Positions 53,544-62,692 of a stretch of 64,000 nt of DNA are shown in pieces. The DNA lies in assembly GCF_002078175.1 (NCBI RefSeq), contig NZ_MWFK01000001.1:372001-436000 (forward strand), in the 5' to 3' direction. Source of the stretch: Streptomyces sp. M41(2017). Its GTDB lineage: Bacteria; Actinomycetota; Actinomycetes; Streptomycetales; Streptomycetaceae. Positions within the stretch are counted from its first letter, which is position 1; each line of letters begins with the position of its first letter. The notes under the pieces are model-generated. The model saw only the letters and a list, made by a program, of their open reading frames with translations. It had not been told where the DNA came from and did not search any database. Made by a program: the position numbers and the translations under genes.

Positions 53544-53696
53544 GCCGGCCCACAAGCAGGCGGCGACCCCCGATCCCCGGGGCCGCCGCCTTTCGCGTAC
53601 CCGGGGCCGGCCGCACCCCTCGGGCCTCGAGCCCGTGGCCCCGCCCTCCGCCAGGGCCACAAGCGTTTCTCGCCCCCGCCGCCCCTACCCTTCCCA

Positions 53697-53741
53697 CCCC
53701 GGGGCTCCGCCCCGGACCCCGCTCCTCAAACGCCGGAGGGG
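53697..53741. repeat. Dispersed Streptomyces intergenic repeat, copy 2
   Basis: CCCCGGGGCTCCGCCCCGGA...CCCCGCTCCTCAAACGCCGG...AGGGG, followed by CTGAAA. It is the common form of the element also seen at 45917, in a spacer between convergent genes. Confidence 0.85.
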
Positions 53742-53776
53742 CTGAAATTCCCGCCCGCACCCGGCATCCGGCGTGA

Positions 53777-53888
53777 GGGGCCGTGCCGGTACATCAGATG
53801 CCCGTCGCTTACGCCCGGATCGAGCAGCCCCCACCTCTCGACCCACGTCTGATCCAACGCCGACGGGCGGATGTACCGGCACGGCCCC
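53777..53888. repeat. 112-bp element with 19-bp perfect terminal inverted repeats
   Basis: GGGGCCGTGCCGGTACATC (53777-53795) and its exact reverse complement (53870-53888) flank 74 bp that contains inner partner segments GCCCGTCG/CGACGGGC and GGATC/GATCC. It lies between the convergent SLT and thiolase genes and has no ORF. It could be a MITE-like repeat, a structured RNA or a strong terminator. Confidence 0.85.
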
Positions 53889-53931
53889 GACCCACCCACC
53901 AGCCGCACCCGGGAAACGGGACCGAAGGCGC

Positions 53932-55146
<1,215 letters not shown>

Positions 55147-55192
55147 TCACCCGCGCAGCGCGGGGCGTCCCGGCCCACCCACCGCGCAGAAC

Positions 55193-55206
55193 TAGAACGC
55201 GTACCA
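55193..55206. promoter_or_regulatory. KstR-like operator proximal to fadA5
   Basis: TAGAACGCGTACCA, continuing CCAGTTCT, lies 92 nt upstream of fadA5. The AAC half is intact and one base of the GTT half is altered; an additional outer GTTCT gives a longer inverted repeat (AGAAC-N8-GTTCT). Confidence 0.68.
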
Positions 55207-55323
55207 GTTCTGCGTGCAGTTTGCTGAGCGGACCCCCCGCGCCGCAAGGGTCGTGCAGCTCCCGAAGTCGTGATCTGCACGAATCCCGCACGGAATTGGG
55301 GGCCCCGCGCCTCTTGCCACTTG

Positions 55324-55337
55324 TAGAACCCGTTACT
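55324..55337. promoter_or_regulatory. KstR-like operator proximal to cyp125
   Basis: TAGAACCCGTTACT has an intact AAC-CC-GTT core. It is the second KstR-like box in the 398-bp fadA5-cyp125 spacer, 24 bp before the CTGAT palindrome. Confidence 0.68.
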
Positions 55338-55360
55338 ACCTTCACGGCGATTCCCTGTTC

Positions 55361-55375
55361 CTGATGGACCGTCAG
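55361..55375. promoter_or_regulatory. CTGATGG-A-CCGTCAG palindrome upstream of cyp125
   Basis: 15 bp, identical to the LLM-gene site (31816) except for one base. The adjoining 12-bp repeats carry further GTCAGA half-sites. Confidence 0.72.
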
Positions 55376-55440
55376 AACCGCCGTCAGAACCGCCGTCGGA
55401 AACGCCGCCGGAACCACCGTCAGAACTGCCCTCAGAACCA
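55369..55440. repeat. 12-bp degenerate tandem repeat, 6 copies, in the cyp125 leader
   Basis: Units of CCGTCAGAACCG start at 55369, 55381, 55393, 55405, 55417 and 55429. Copies 1-2 are exact and the others drift. The first copy overlaps the right arm of the CTGAT palindrome, so the array multiplies its GTCAGA half-site. Confidence 0.85.
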
Positions 55441-55499
55441 CCGGAGCCGCCCGAAGCAGCGGGCCGTCACCACCGTAGGCGCGAGACCTGGAGTTGCCG

Positions 55500-56744
55500 A
55501 TGCCCTGTCCAGCGCTGCCCGACGGGTTCGATTTCACCGACCCCGACGTCCTGCACCACCGCGTGCCCCTCCCGGAGTTCGCCGAGCTGCGCCGGGCCGA
55601 AGCGGTCCACTGGATCCCGCAGCAGCACGGCGTCGCGGGCTTCGGGGACGACGGCTACTGGGCCGTCACCCGGCACGCCGACGTCAAGTACGTCTCGACG
55701 CACCCCGAACTCTTCTCCTCGTTCCTCAACACGGCCGTCATCCGCTTCAACGAGCACATCCAGCGGGAGCAGATCGAGGTCCAGCGCCTCATCATGCTCA
55801 ACATGGACCCGCCGGAGCACACCCGGGTCCGCCAGATCGTGCAGCGCGGCTTCACCCCGCGCGCCATCCGCTCGCTGGAGGACGCGCTGCGCGCCCGGGC
55901 CGGCTCCATCGTGGCGAACGCGCTCGACCGGGCCGGCCCGGACGGAGCGTTCGACTTCGTCACCCAGGTGGCCTGCGAGCTGCCGCTGCAGGCGATCGCC
56001 GAGCTGATCGGCGTCCCGCAGGAGGACCGCGTCAAGATCTTCGACTGGTCCAACAAGATGGTGGCGTACGACGATCCGGAGTACGCGATCACGGAGGAGA
56101 TCGGCGCCGACTCGGCGACCGAACTCATCTCGTACGCGATGAACATGGCCGCCGACCGCAAGCAGTGCCCGGCGAAGGACATCGTCAGCACGCTGGTGGC
56201 GGCGGAGGACGAGGGCAACCTCGCCTCCGACGAGTTCGGCTTCTTCGTCCTGCTGCTGGCCGTCGCCGGCAACGAGACCACCCGTAACGCCATCACGCAC
56301 GGCATGCACGCCCTGCTCACCCACCCCGACCAGTGGGAGCTCTACAAGCGGGAGCGCCCGAGGACCACCGCCGAGGAGATCGTCCGCTGGGCGACCCCCG
56401 TCGTCGCCTTCCAGCGCACCGCGACCCAGGACACCGAGCTCGGCGGGCAGCGGATCGCGAAGGGCGACCGGGTCGGCATCTTCTACTCCTCCGCCAACCA
56501 CGACCCCGAGGTGTTCGAGAACCCCGAGGTCTTCGACATCACCCGCGACCCGAACCCGCACCTCGGATTCGGCGGCGGCGGCCCGCACTTCTGTCTCGGC
56601 AAGTCGCTGGCCACCCTGGAGATCGACCTGATCTTCAACGCGATCGCCGACGCGATGCCCGGCCTGCGGCTCTCCGGCGACCCGCGCCGGCTGCGCTCCG
56701 CCTGGCTGAACGGCGTCAAGGAACTCCAGGTCCGGCAGGCGTAG
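55500..56744 (+). CDS. cyp125: Cytochrome P450, CYP125-like steroid C26/C27 hydroxylase
   Basis: 414 aa from ATG 55500, with GGAG seven bases upstream (an in-frame TTG 6 nt earlier is too close to the RBS). Features are PALPDGFDFTDPDV, EVQRLIMLNMDPPEHTRVRQIV, I-helix LLLAVAGNETTRNAIT, ExxR in AEEIVRW followed by ATPVVAFQRTA, and heme loop FGGGGPHFCLGKSLA with ligand C365. These blocks match M. tuberculosis CYP125 (Rv3545c), which oxidises the cholesterol side chain. The enzyme is soluble and needs a ferredoxin; the [3Fe-4S] ferredoxin at 39.3 kb is a candidate. Confidence 0.94.
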   Translation: MPCPALPDGFDFTDPDVLHHRVPLPEFAELRRAEAVHWIPQQHGVAGFGDDGYWAVTRHADVKYVSTHPELFSSFLNTAVIRFNEHIQREQIEVQRLIMLNMDPPEHTRVRQIVQRGFTPRAIRSLEDALRARAGSIVANALDRAGPDGAFDFVTQVACELPLQAIAELIGVPQEDRVKIFDWSNKMVAYDDPEYAITEEIGADSATELISYAMNMAADRKQCPAKDIVSTLVAAEDEGNLASDEFGFFVLLLAVAGNETTRNAITHGMHALLTHPDQWELYKRERPRTTAEEIVRWATPVVAFQRTATQDTELGGQRIAKGDRVGIFYSSANHDPEVFENPEVFDITRDPNPHLGFGGGGPHFCLGKSLATLEIDLIFNAIADAMPGLRLSGDPRRLRSAWLNGVKELQVRQA

Positions 56745-56760
56745 CGGGAGCCCCATCGCT

Positions 56761-56793
56761 CGGGCCGGCGGCCTCCCGGCATCCGCCGGCCCG
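56761..56793. terminator. Bidirectional terminator-like hairpin
   Basis: 11-bp perfect stem CGGGCCGGCGG / CCGCCGGCCCG with an 11-nt loop, between the convergent cyp125 and GT87-PAP2 genes. Confidence 0.8.
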
Positions 56794-56804
56794 TCCCGCG
56801 GGGG

Positions 56805-58853
56805 TCAGCTCCGGATACGGCCGGTGGCCGGAACCGGCACCTCGGCTCCGGCCTCGACCGTCTTCCCCGGCCTCCGGGGCCGGGGGCCCTGGAGGAGGTA
56901 GGTCAGTCCGAAGCCCGCGGCGACCACGGCGGCGCCGCCGAAGGCGTCCAGGGTCCAGTGGTTGCCGGTCGCGACGATCGCGGAGACGGTGAACAAGGGG
57001 TGCAGCAGGCCCAGCGCCTTCATCCACCCCTTCGGCGCCAGGATCGCGATGACGAGGCCGCACCACAGGGACCAGCCGAAGTGCAGCGAGGGCATCGCCG
57101 CGTACTGGTTGGTGAGCGAGGTCAGCGTGCCGTAGTCCGGCTTGGAGAAGTCCTGCACCCCGTGCACGGTGTCGATGACGCCGAGACCCGGCATCAGGCG
57201 GGGCGGGGCGAGCGGGTAGAGCCAGAAGCCGACGAGGGCGAACAGGGTCGCGAAGCCGAGGGCCGAGCGGGCCCAGCGGTAGTCGGCGGGGCGTCGGACG
57301 TAGAGCACCGCGAGGACGCCCAGCGGGACGAAGAAGTGGAACGACTCGTAGTAGAAGTCGAAGAAGTCGCGCAGGAACCCGATCTTGAACACGGCGTGGT
57401 TGACCCAGTGCTCGATGTCGATGCGCAGGAACCGTTCGACGGCGAGTATCTGGTCGCCGTGGTGTTCGGCGGTGGCCCGGCCCCCCGCGTTGGTGCCGCC
57501 GGTCGCGGCGAGCCTGACCTGCTGGTAGGCGGAGTAGCCGACGCGGATCAGGAGCAGTTCGAGCAGCAGGTTCGGGCGGGCGAGGACGCGGCCGGGCACG
57601 GGCAGCAGCGGTACCCGCTTCCACCGGGTGGGCACGGGCTCCGCGTAGTCGGTGGGGACCGGCGCCCGGTAGTACGCGGAGGTGCGGGACAGGAACGGGA
57701 CGAGGGTGGCGGCGGCCAGCGCGGCGATCAGCACGACGTTGTCGCGCACCGGGTGCAGCACCGCCATGTTCGGCAGCATCATCTTCCCGGGCAGAGTCAT
57801 GACGAGGACGACGGCGACGGGCCACATGAAGCGGTCCGAGGTCTTCCTGCCCACCCGTCCGACGACCGCGAGCAGCACCCACAGCAGCTGGTACTGCCAG
57901 GTGGTGGGCGAGACGGCGACGGCGACGCAGCCGGTGATGGCGACGGCGAGGAGGAGCTGCCCGTCGCGGGCGTAGAACACCGCGCGGCGCAGTCCGAGGA
58001 CGGCGACCGCCGCGCCGAGGGCCAGGAACAGCCCGATCTCCAGGGGGCCACTGAGGCCGAAGCGCAGCAGCGCACCGTGCAGGGACTGGTTGGCGAGGTC
58101 GTCGGCGGCCCGGCCGAGGCCGACGCCCGCGAGGTGGTGCACCCAGTAGGTGTTCGAGTCGTGGGGCATCGCCGCCCAGGCGAGCGCGGTGAGAGCGGCG
58201 AACGTGACGCCCGTGGAGACGGCGGCCCGGCGGCGGCCGGTGAACCAGAGCAGCGGGGCGAAGAGCAGCACGGTGGGCTGGAGGGCCGCGGCGAGACCGA
58301 TCAGGACGCCGCAGGCGCGCTCCCCGCGCACGGCGAAGCAGCCGAGGAGGACGAGGAGGACCGGGATGATGCTGGTCTGCCCGAGGTAGAGGGCGTTGCG
58401 CACGGGCAGGGACAGCATCAGCAGGCTGATGGCGACGGGTGCGGCGAGCAGCGCCGTACGGCGGCTGACGGGCTGCGGCAGGGCGCGTGCGGCGACCAGG
58501 CCGAGCGCGACGACCAGCAGCAGGGTGCCGAAGGTCCAGCCCCAGCCGAGTGCCTGTTCGGCCGCCCGGGTGAGGGGTTTGAGGACGAGTCCCCCGAACG
58601 GGGTCCCGGTGAACTGCGTGGAGTCGTACAGCGAGCCCTTCACGTGCAGGACGCCGTCGGATCCGACCCAGGTCTCCAGGTCCGTCAGCCGGTCCGCCTT
58701 GGGGGTGCCGAGGACGGCGGCGACCTGCCGTGCGGCGAGGAGGGCGGCGATCACCCAGAGCCCGACGCGGAGCGCGCGCAGCCGGACTCTCGCGGTCTGC
58801 GCTCCTGCCGCGAAGGCATTTCCCGCTCGTCCGCCGTGCTCCGCGTTCGCCAC
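56805..58853 (-). CDS. Bifunctional GT87 glycosyltransferase / PAP2 phosphatase membrane protein
   Basis: 682 aa from GTG (GGAGGG ~10 nt upstream). Residues ~20-400 are a GT87-type polyprenyl-phosphomannose-dependent mannosyltransferase: many transmembrane helices, an early lumenal loop (KGSLYDSTQFTGTPFGGLVL) and NALYLGQTSIIPVLLVLLG. Residues ~450-670 are a PAP2/Aur1-type domain with AMPSLHFGWSLWCGLV and ATGNHWTLDAFGGAAVV, which hold the catalytic histidines. Such fusions occur in Streptomyces and may combine mannosylation with lipid-phosphate hydrolysis or phosphoinositol transfer; the exact lipid is unknown. Confidence 0.9.
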   Translation of the reverse strand: MANAEHGGRAGNAFAAGAQTARVRLRALRVGLWVIAALLAARQVAAVLGTPKADRLTDLETWVGSDGVLHVKGSLYDSTQFTGTPFGGLVLKPLTRAAEQALGWGWTFGTLLLVVALGLVAARALPQPVSRRTALLAAPVAISLLMLSLPVRNALYLGQTSIIPVLLVLLGCFAVRGERACGVLIGLAAALQPTVLLFAPLLWFTGRRRAAVSTGVTFAALTALAWAAMPHDSNTYWVHHLAGVGLGRAADDLANQSLHGALLRFGLSGPLEIGLFLALGAAVAVLGLRRAVFYARDGQLLLAVAITGCVAVAVSPTTWQYQLLWVLLAVVGRVGRKTSDRFMWPVAVVLVMTLPGKMMLPNMAVLHPVRDNVVLIAALAAATLVPFLSRTSAYYRAPVPTDYAEPVPTRWKRVPLLPVPGRVLARPNLLLELLLIRVGYSAYQQVRLAATGGTNAGGRATAEHHGDQILAVERFLRIDIEHWVNHAVFKIGFLRDFFDFYYESFHFFVPLGVLAVLYVRRPADYRWARSALGFATLFALVGFWLYPLAPPRLMPGLGVIDTVHGVQDFSKPDYGTLTSLTNQYAAMPSLHFGWSLWCGLVIAILAPKGWMKALGLLHPLFTVSAIVATGNHWTLDAFGGAAVVAAGFGLTYLLQGPRPRRPGKTVEAGAEVPVPATGRIRS

Positions 58854-59256
58854 GCCTCGTCGACCCTCCCGCCCCCGTTGTTCCGTTATGTCTCGTACAC
58901 CCTGTACGTCAGCCCTCGTCACGACCCTACGAGGCTCGCGCCGCCCCGTCGAAAGACGCGGGCAACCCTCGCTCCACCTGACATCGGCATCCCTTTTGCC
59001 CGGATGACGATAGTCGTCCGGGACGTCGGTTCCGTCCGGGGGCCGCGACATACCTCACAGACGGGACGCCCGCGGGGCGTCCCGAAGCGCCGCGTCCTGC
59101 CTGCATATGCCGCCTTTAGGCGCATACCGCGAGGGCGCGCTCACTCCACGTCATCCGGACGAGTGGCTCTAAGGTCGCTTTTCGGCCTGCCTCCGGGCAG
59201 GCCTCGGTTCCGCCTCCGGGCGGGCCGCGTCCCTGTCCCCTGCGGAAGGAAGGCCC
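58854..59256. other. Divergent spacer between GT87-PAP2 and MHS genes
   Basis: 403 bp without a supported gene. A small palindrome GACGA-TAG-TCGTC (59006-59018) and an imperfect inverted repeat TATGCCGCC-TTTA-GGCGCATA (59105-59125) are seen, which could be operators. Relatively AT-rich stretches near 58880-58910 may hold promoters. Confidence 0.5.
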
Positions 59257-60648
59257 TTGCCCACCGCGACCCCGGTAGCCCCCGCGACATCCGTCCCGGC
59301 CCCCGCCCGCCCGGCATCCCCAGAGGTCACCGTCACCGACCCCGCGCTCGTCAAGCGCGCTGTGAAGGCGGCAGCGCTCGGCAACGCGATGGAATGGTTC
59401 GACTTCGGTGTCTACAGCTACATCGCGGTGACCCTGGGCAAGGTCTTCTTCCCCTCGGGCAATCCGACCGCCCAGCTCCTGTCGACCTTCGGCGCCTTCG
59501 CCGCGGCCTTCCTGGTCCGCCCCCTCGGCGGCATGGTCTTCGGCCCGCTCGGCGACCGCATCGGCCGCCAGAAGGTCCTCGCCCTCACGATGATCATGAT
59601 GGCGGCGGGCACGTTCGCGATCGGCCTGATCCCGTCGTACGCCTCGATCGGCGTCGGCGCCCCGATCCTGCTCCTCGCGGCCCGCCTGGTGCAGGGCTTC
59701 TCCACCGGCGGCGAGTACGCGGGCGCCTCGACGTTCATCGCCGAGTACGCGCCCGACAAGAAGCGCGGCTTCTTCGGCAGCTGGCTGGAGTTCGGCACGC
59801 TCGCCGGATACATCGGCGGCGCGGGTCTGGTCACCCTGATGACCGCGCTGCTCTCCTCCGACGACCTGCTCTCCTGGGGCTGGCGCATCCCGTTCCTGAT
59901 CGCCGGCCCGATGGGCATCATCGGCCTCTACCTGCGGATGCGCCTGGAGGAGACCCCGGCGTTCACCGCAGAACTGGACAAGGCCGAGGCCGACCGCCCC
60001 AAGGTGCCGCTGCGCGAGATGATCACCGGCCAGTGGCGCGCCCTGCTGCTGTGCGTCGGCCTGGTCCTCGTCTTCAACGTCACCGACTACATGCTGCTGT
60101 CCTACATGCCGAGCTACCTGACCAGCGAGCTGAAGTACGACGAGACGCACGGTCTGCTCGTGGTCCTCGGCGTGATGGCGCTGATGATGATCGTGCAGCC
60201 CTTCGCCGGCGCGCTGACCGACCGGATCGGCCGTCGCCCGGTGATCGCCGCGGGCTGCGCGGGCTTCCTCGCCCTGTCCGTCCCGGCGCTGCTGCTGATC
60301 CGCCAGGGCAGCCTGGTCGCGATCGCCCTCGGCATGGGGGCCCTCGGTCTGCTGCTGGTCTGCTTCACCGCCGCGATGCCGGCCGCGCTCCCGGCGCTCT
60401 TCCCGACCCGGGTCCGCTACGGCTCGCTGTCCATCGGCTTCAACATCTCCGTCTCGCTCTTCGGCGGCACCACCCCGCTGGTGGTCACCGCCCTCATCGG
60501 AGCGACCGGGAACATGATGATGCCCGCCTACTACATGATGGCCGCGGCCGTCATCGGCGGTGTGGCCGTCTGGTTCATGTCGGAGTCGGCGGGCCGCCCG
60601 CTGCCGGGTTCCGCGCCCGCCGTGGAGCCCGTGCCCGCGCGCGACTGA
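59257..60648 (+). CDS. MHS-family MFS metabolite:H+ symporter (ProP-like)
   Basis: 463 aa from TTG, preceded by GGAAGGAAGG. Hallmarks are KAAALGNAMEWFDFGVYSYIA, LGGMVFGPLGDRIGRQKVLALTM, LLLAARLVQGFSTGGEYAGASTFIAEY and GWRIPFLIAGPMGIIGLYLRMRLEETPAF. The family imports osmolytes such as proline/betaine, or dicarboxylates and aromatic acids. No neighbour fixes the substrate. Confidence 0.92.
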   Translation: MPTATPVAPATSVPAPARPASPEVTVTDPALVKRAVKAAALGNAMEWFDFGVYSYIAVTLGKVFFPSGNPTAQLLSTFGAFAAAFLVRPLGGMVFGPLGDRIGRQKVLALTMIMMAAGTFAIGLIPSYASIGVGAPILLLAARLVQGFSTGGEYAGASTFIAEYAPDKKRGFFGSWLEFGTLAGYIGGAGLVTLMTALLSSDDLLSWGWRIPFLIAGPMGIIGLYLRMRLEETPAFTAELDKAEADRPKVPLREMITGQWRALLLCVGLVLVFNVTDYMLLSYMPSYLTSELKYDETHGLLVVLGVMALMMIVQPFAGALTDRIGRRPVIAAGCAGFLALSVPALLLIRQGSLVAIALGMGALGLLLVCFTAAMPAALPALFPTRVRYGSLSIGFNISVSLFGGTTPLVVTALIGATGNMMMPAYYMMAAAVIGGVAVWFMSESAGRPLPGSAPAVEPVPARD

Positions 60649-60671
60649 CACCGCGTCCACCGGCCGGACCT

Positions 60672-60720
60672 CGAAGGGCCGCGGTCGCGGGGCACCATGC
60701 CCCGCGACCGCGGCCCTTCG
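60672..60720. terminator. Strong terminator hairpin
   Basis: A perfect 23-bp stem (arms 60672-60694 and 60698-60720) with a 3-nt loop, 24 nt after the MHS gene stop. Confidence 0.92.
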
Positions 60721-60862
60721 CCGTACCGTGCGCCGGCCCGCCCCCGGCCGGCCGGCACCGGAGCGCCGGGCCCGGAACCGGCTGGCAGGCACCGGCGCGG
60801 ACGACTAGGTTTCCCCCTGAGATACTTAGCGCATCTAACTAGGCATACGAAAGGCCCGGTGC

Positions 60863-61534
60863 ATGAGCGAGTCGCAGGTCTGGACCGACGTCGACGACCA
60901 CTTCACCACCCTCCTGGCCCCCGCCGACGAGACGCTGGCCGCCGCGCTGCGCGACAGCGACGCGGCCGGACTGCCCCCCATCAACGTCGCCCCGAACCAG
61001 GGCAAGCTGCTCCGGCTCCTCGCCGAGATCCAGGGCGCCCGCCGCATCCTGGAGATCGGCACCCTCGGCGGCTACAGCACGATCTGGCTCGGCCGCGCCC
61101 TGCCCGCCGACGGCCGGCTGGTCACCCTGGAGTACGACCCCCGGCACGCCGAGGTCGCCCGCGGCAACCTCGCCCGGGCCGGCCTGGCCGAGGTCGCCGA
61201 GGTGCGGGTCGGCCCCGCCCTGGAGTCCCTGCCGAAACTGGCGGACGAGAACCCCGAGCCCTTCGACTTCGTCTTCATCGACGCGGACAAGGTGAACAAC
61301 GCCCACTACCTGGACTGGGCGGTCCGGCTCACCCGGCCCGGCAGCGTGATCGTCCTCGACAACGTCGTCCGCGGCGGCGCGGTCACCGACGCGACGAGCA
61401 CCGACCCGAGCGTGCGGGGCACCCGGGCCGCGCTCGAACTCATCGCCTCGCACCCCCGGCTGGACGGCACGGCGGTCCAGACGGTGGGCAGCAAGGGCTA
61501 CGACGGCTTCGCGCTGGCCCGCGTACACGCCTGA
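60863..61534 (+). CDS. O-methyltransferase (Methyltransf_3, caffeoyl-CoA OMT type)
   Basis: 223 aa. Early NVAPNQGKLLRLLAEIQGARRILEIGTLGGYSTIWLGRAL holds the SAM motif; TLEYDPRHAEVARGN the ribose contact; FDFVFIDADKVNNAHYLDWAVRL and VIVLDNVVRGG the metal and substrate residues. It probably methylates a catechol-like small molecule. A TTAG-CGCAT-CTAA inverted repeat at 60826-60838 may be an operator. Confidence 0.92.
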   Translation: MSESQVWTDVDDHFTTLLAPADETLAAALRDSDAAGLPPINVAPNQGKLLRLLAEIQGARRILEIGTLGGYSTIWLGRALPADGRLVTLEYDPRHAEVARGNLARAGLAEVAEVRVGPALESLPKLADENPEPFDFVFIDADKVNNAHYLDWAVRLTRPGSVIVLDNVVRGGAVTDATSTDPSVRGTRAALELIASHPRLDGTAVQTVGSKGYDGFALARVHA

Positions 61535-61594
61535 GCCGCCCGTCGGCCCACTCCCGCCGACCCGCCGGCCCCGCACCCCTCGGTCGTGTCCGGC

Positions 61595-61990
61595 CTAGGG
61601 CTCGTGGTAGAAGCCCACGTTCACGGTGCGGGGGCCCGTGCGGTCCTGGATGACGAGTTCGCCCGAGCCGCCCGCGGGCAGCCGGGCCGTGCCCCCGTAC
61701 GGCAGCGGCTGCGGCTGGAGGCCCGCCAGGGCCAGCCGGACCTCGGAGGACGGCTCCGGGTGGGAGCCCTGCAGCCAGGTGACCTGCCAGGAGCCGTCCG
61801 GTCCGCACAGGAACTCCAGATGGACCCGGGACACGAACAGCCAGTCGTCGGGGGTCGCGAGCCGGCACACGGCCCGGTCCCGGCCCACCCGCAGCATGGC
61901 CCCGGGGTCGCTCGGCGCGTCGGCCATCAGCATCCCGGCCGTCGCGCCGGCGTCCCCGCCGGACATCGTGGCCATGGTGAGTTCGAGCAC
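61595..61990 (-). CDS. FHA-like domain hypothetical protein
   Basis: 131 aa from GTG with AAGGAG upstream. LRVGRDRAVCRLATPDDWLFVSRVHLEFLCGPDGSWQVTWLQG resembles the GR...SR.H phosphothreonine-binding core of FHA domains, with a beta-rich C-terminus. The core is less canonical than in classical FHA proteins. Confidence 0.68.
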   Translation of the reverse strand: MLELTMATMSGGDAGATAGMLMADAPSDPGAMLRVGRDRAVCRLATPDDWLFVSRVHLEFLCGPDGSWQVTWLQGSHPEPSSEVRLALAGLQPQPLPYGGTARLPAGGSGELVIQDRTGPRTVNVGFYHEP

Positions 61991-62109
61991 GCGTGCTCCT
62001 TCGTGAAGGGTGCTGGTCCCAGTGTCCTGACGCGGCGTGATTCCCACGCCGCCGCCGCATGATAATTCGACCATTCCCGTCCTGGTGCGGCCTCGGGCAC
62101 AATGGACCC

Positions 62110-62523
62110 ATGACGGAGCGCAAGCCACCCGGTGTCAGCTTCGAGTCCTGGGTCGACCGGCAGATCCGCGAGGCGGAGTCCCGCGGCGAGTTCGACGAAC
62201 TCCCGGGCGCGGGGAAGCCGTTGCCTGCGGTAACCGACACGCCGTACGACGAACTCTGGTGGATCAAGCGGAAGATGGTCCGTGAGGGCCTGTCGGTACT
62301 ACCGCCCACGCTGGCCCTGCGCAAGGAGGCGGAGGACGCCCTCGTCGCGGCGGCCGCGGCGCCCTCGGAGCGGGCCGTGCGGCGGATCGTCGAGGACATC
62401 AACGCCAAGATCCGTGAGGTCATGTTCAAGCCGCCGCCGGGTCCGCCCCTCGGGCTGAAGCCCTACGACGTGGAGAAGATCGTCCAGGAGTGGCGCGCGG
62501 CCCGCGAAGGCCGGACCGCCTGA
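62110..62523 (+). CDS. DUF1992 / DnaJ-associated domain protein
   Basis: 137 aa. SFESWVDRQIREAESRGEFDELPGAGKPLP followed by DELWWIKRKMVREGLSVLPPTLALRKE is the DUF1992 signature. The C-terminus (VRRIVEDINAKIREVMFKPPPGPPLGLKPYD) is also typical. Function unknown; the family includes DnaJ-like homologue YdhF-type proteins. Confidence 0.88.
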   Translation: MTERKPPGVSFESWVDRQIREAESRGEFDELPGAGKPLPAVTDTPYDELWWIKRKMVREGLSVLPPTLALRKEAEDALVAAAAAPSERAVRRIVEDINAKIREVMFKPPPGPPLGLKPYDVEKIVQEWRAAREGRTA

Positions 62524-62623
62524 GCCCGCGGAGTCGGAGCCGCGCAAAAGCAGGCCGGGCGTCCGGGCGCCCGCCGGCGGCCCGGACGGCAGGAGCGGCG
62601 CGGTCGTCCCGACCGCGCGAACG

Positions 62624-62669
62624 CCGTGAGGCCGCGTCCCGGAACATGGTCCGGGACGCGGCCTCACGG
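62624..62669. terminator. Strong bidirectional terminator hairpin
   Basis: A perfect 20-bp stem (62624-62643 / 62650-62669) with a 6-nt loop, between the convergent DUF1992 gene and the disordered protein gene. Confidence 0.92.
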
Positions 62670-62692
62670 TGCCTGCGGTGTCCGAGGGCGGC

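Noticed and set aside
56958..60842. Plus-strand open frame of 1294 codons
   Set aside because: It is antisense to GT87-PAP2 and out of frame with the MHS gene. It shows no domain and shadow-type composition.
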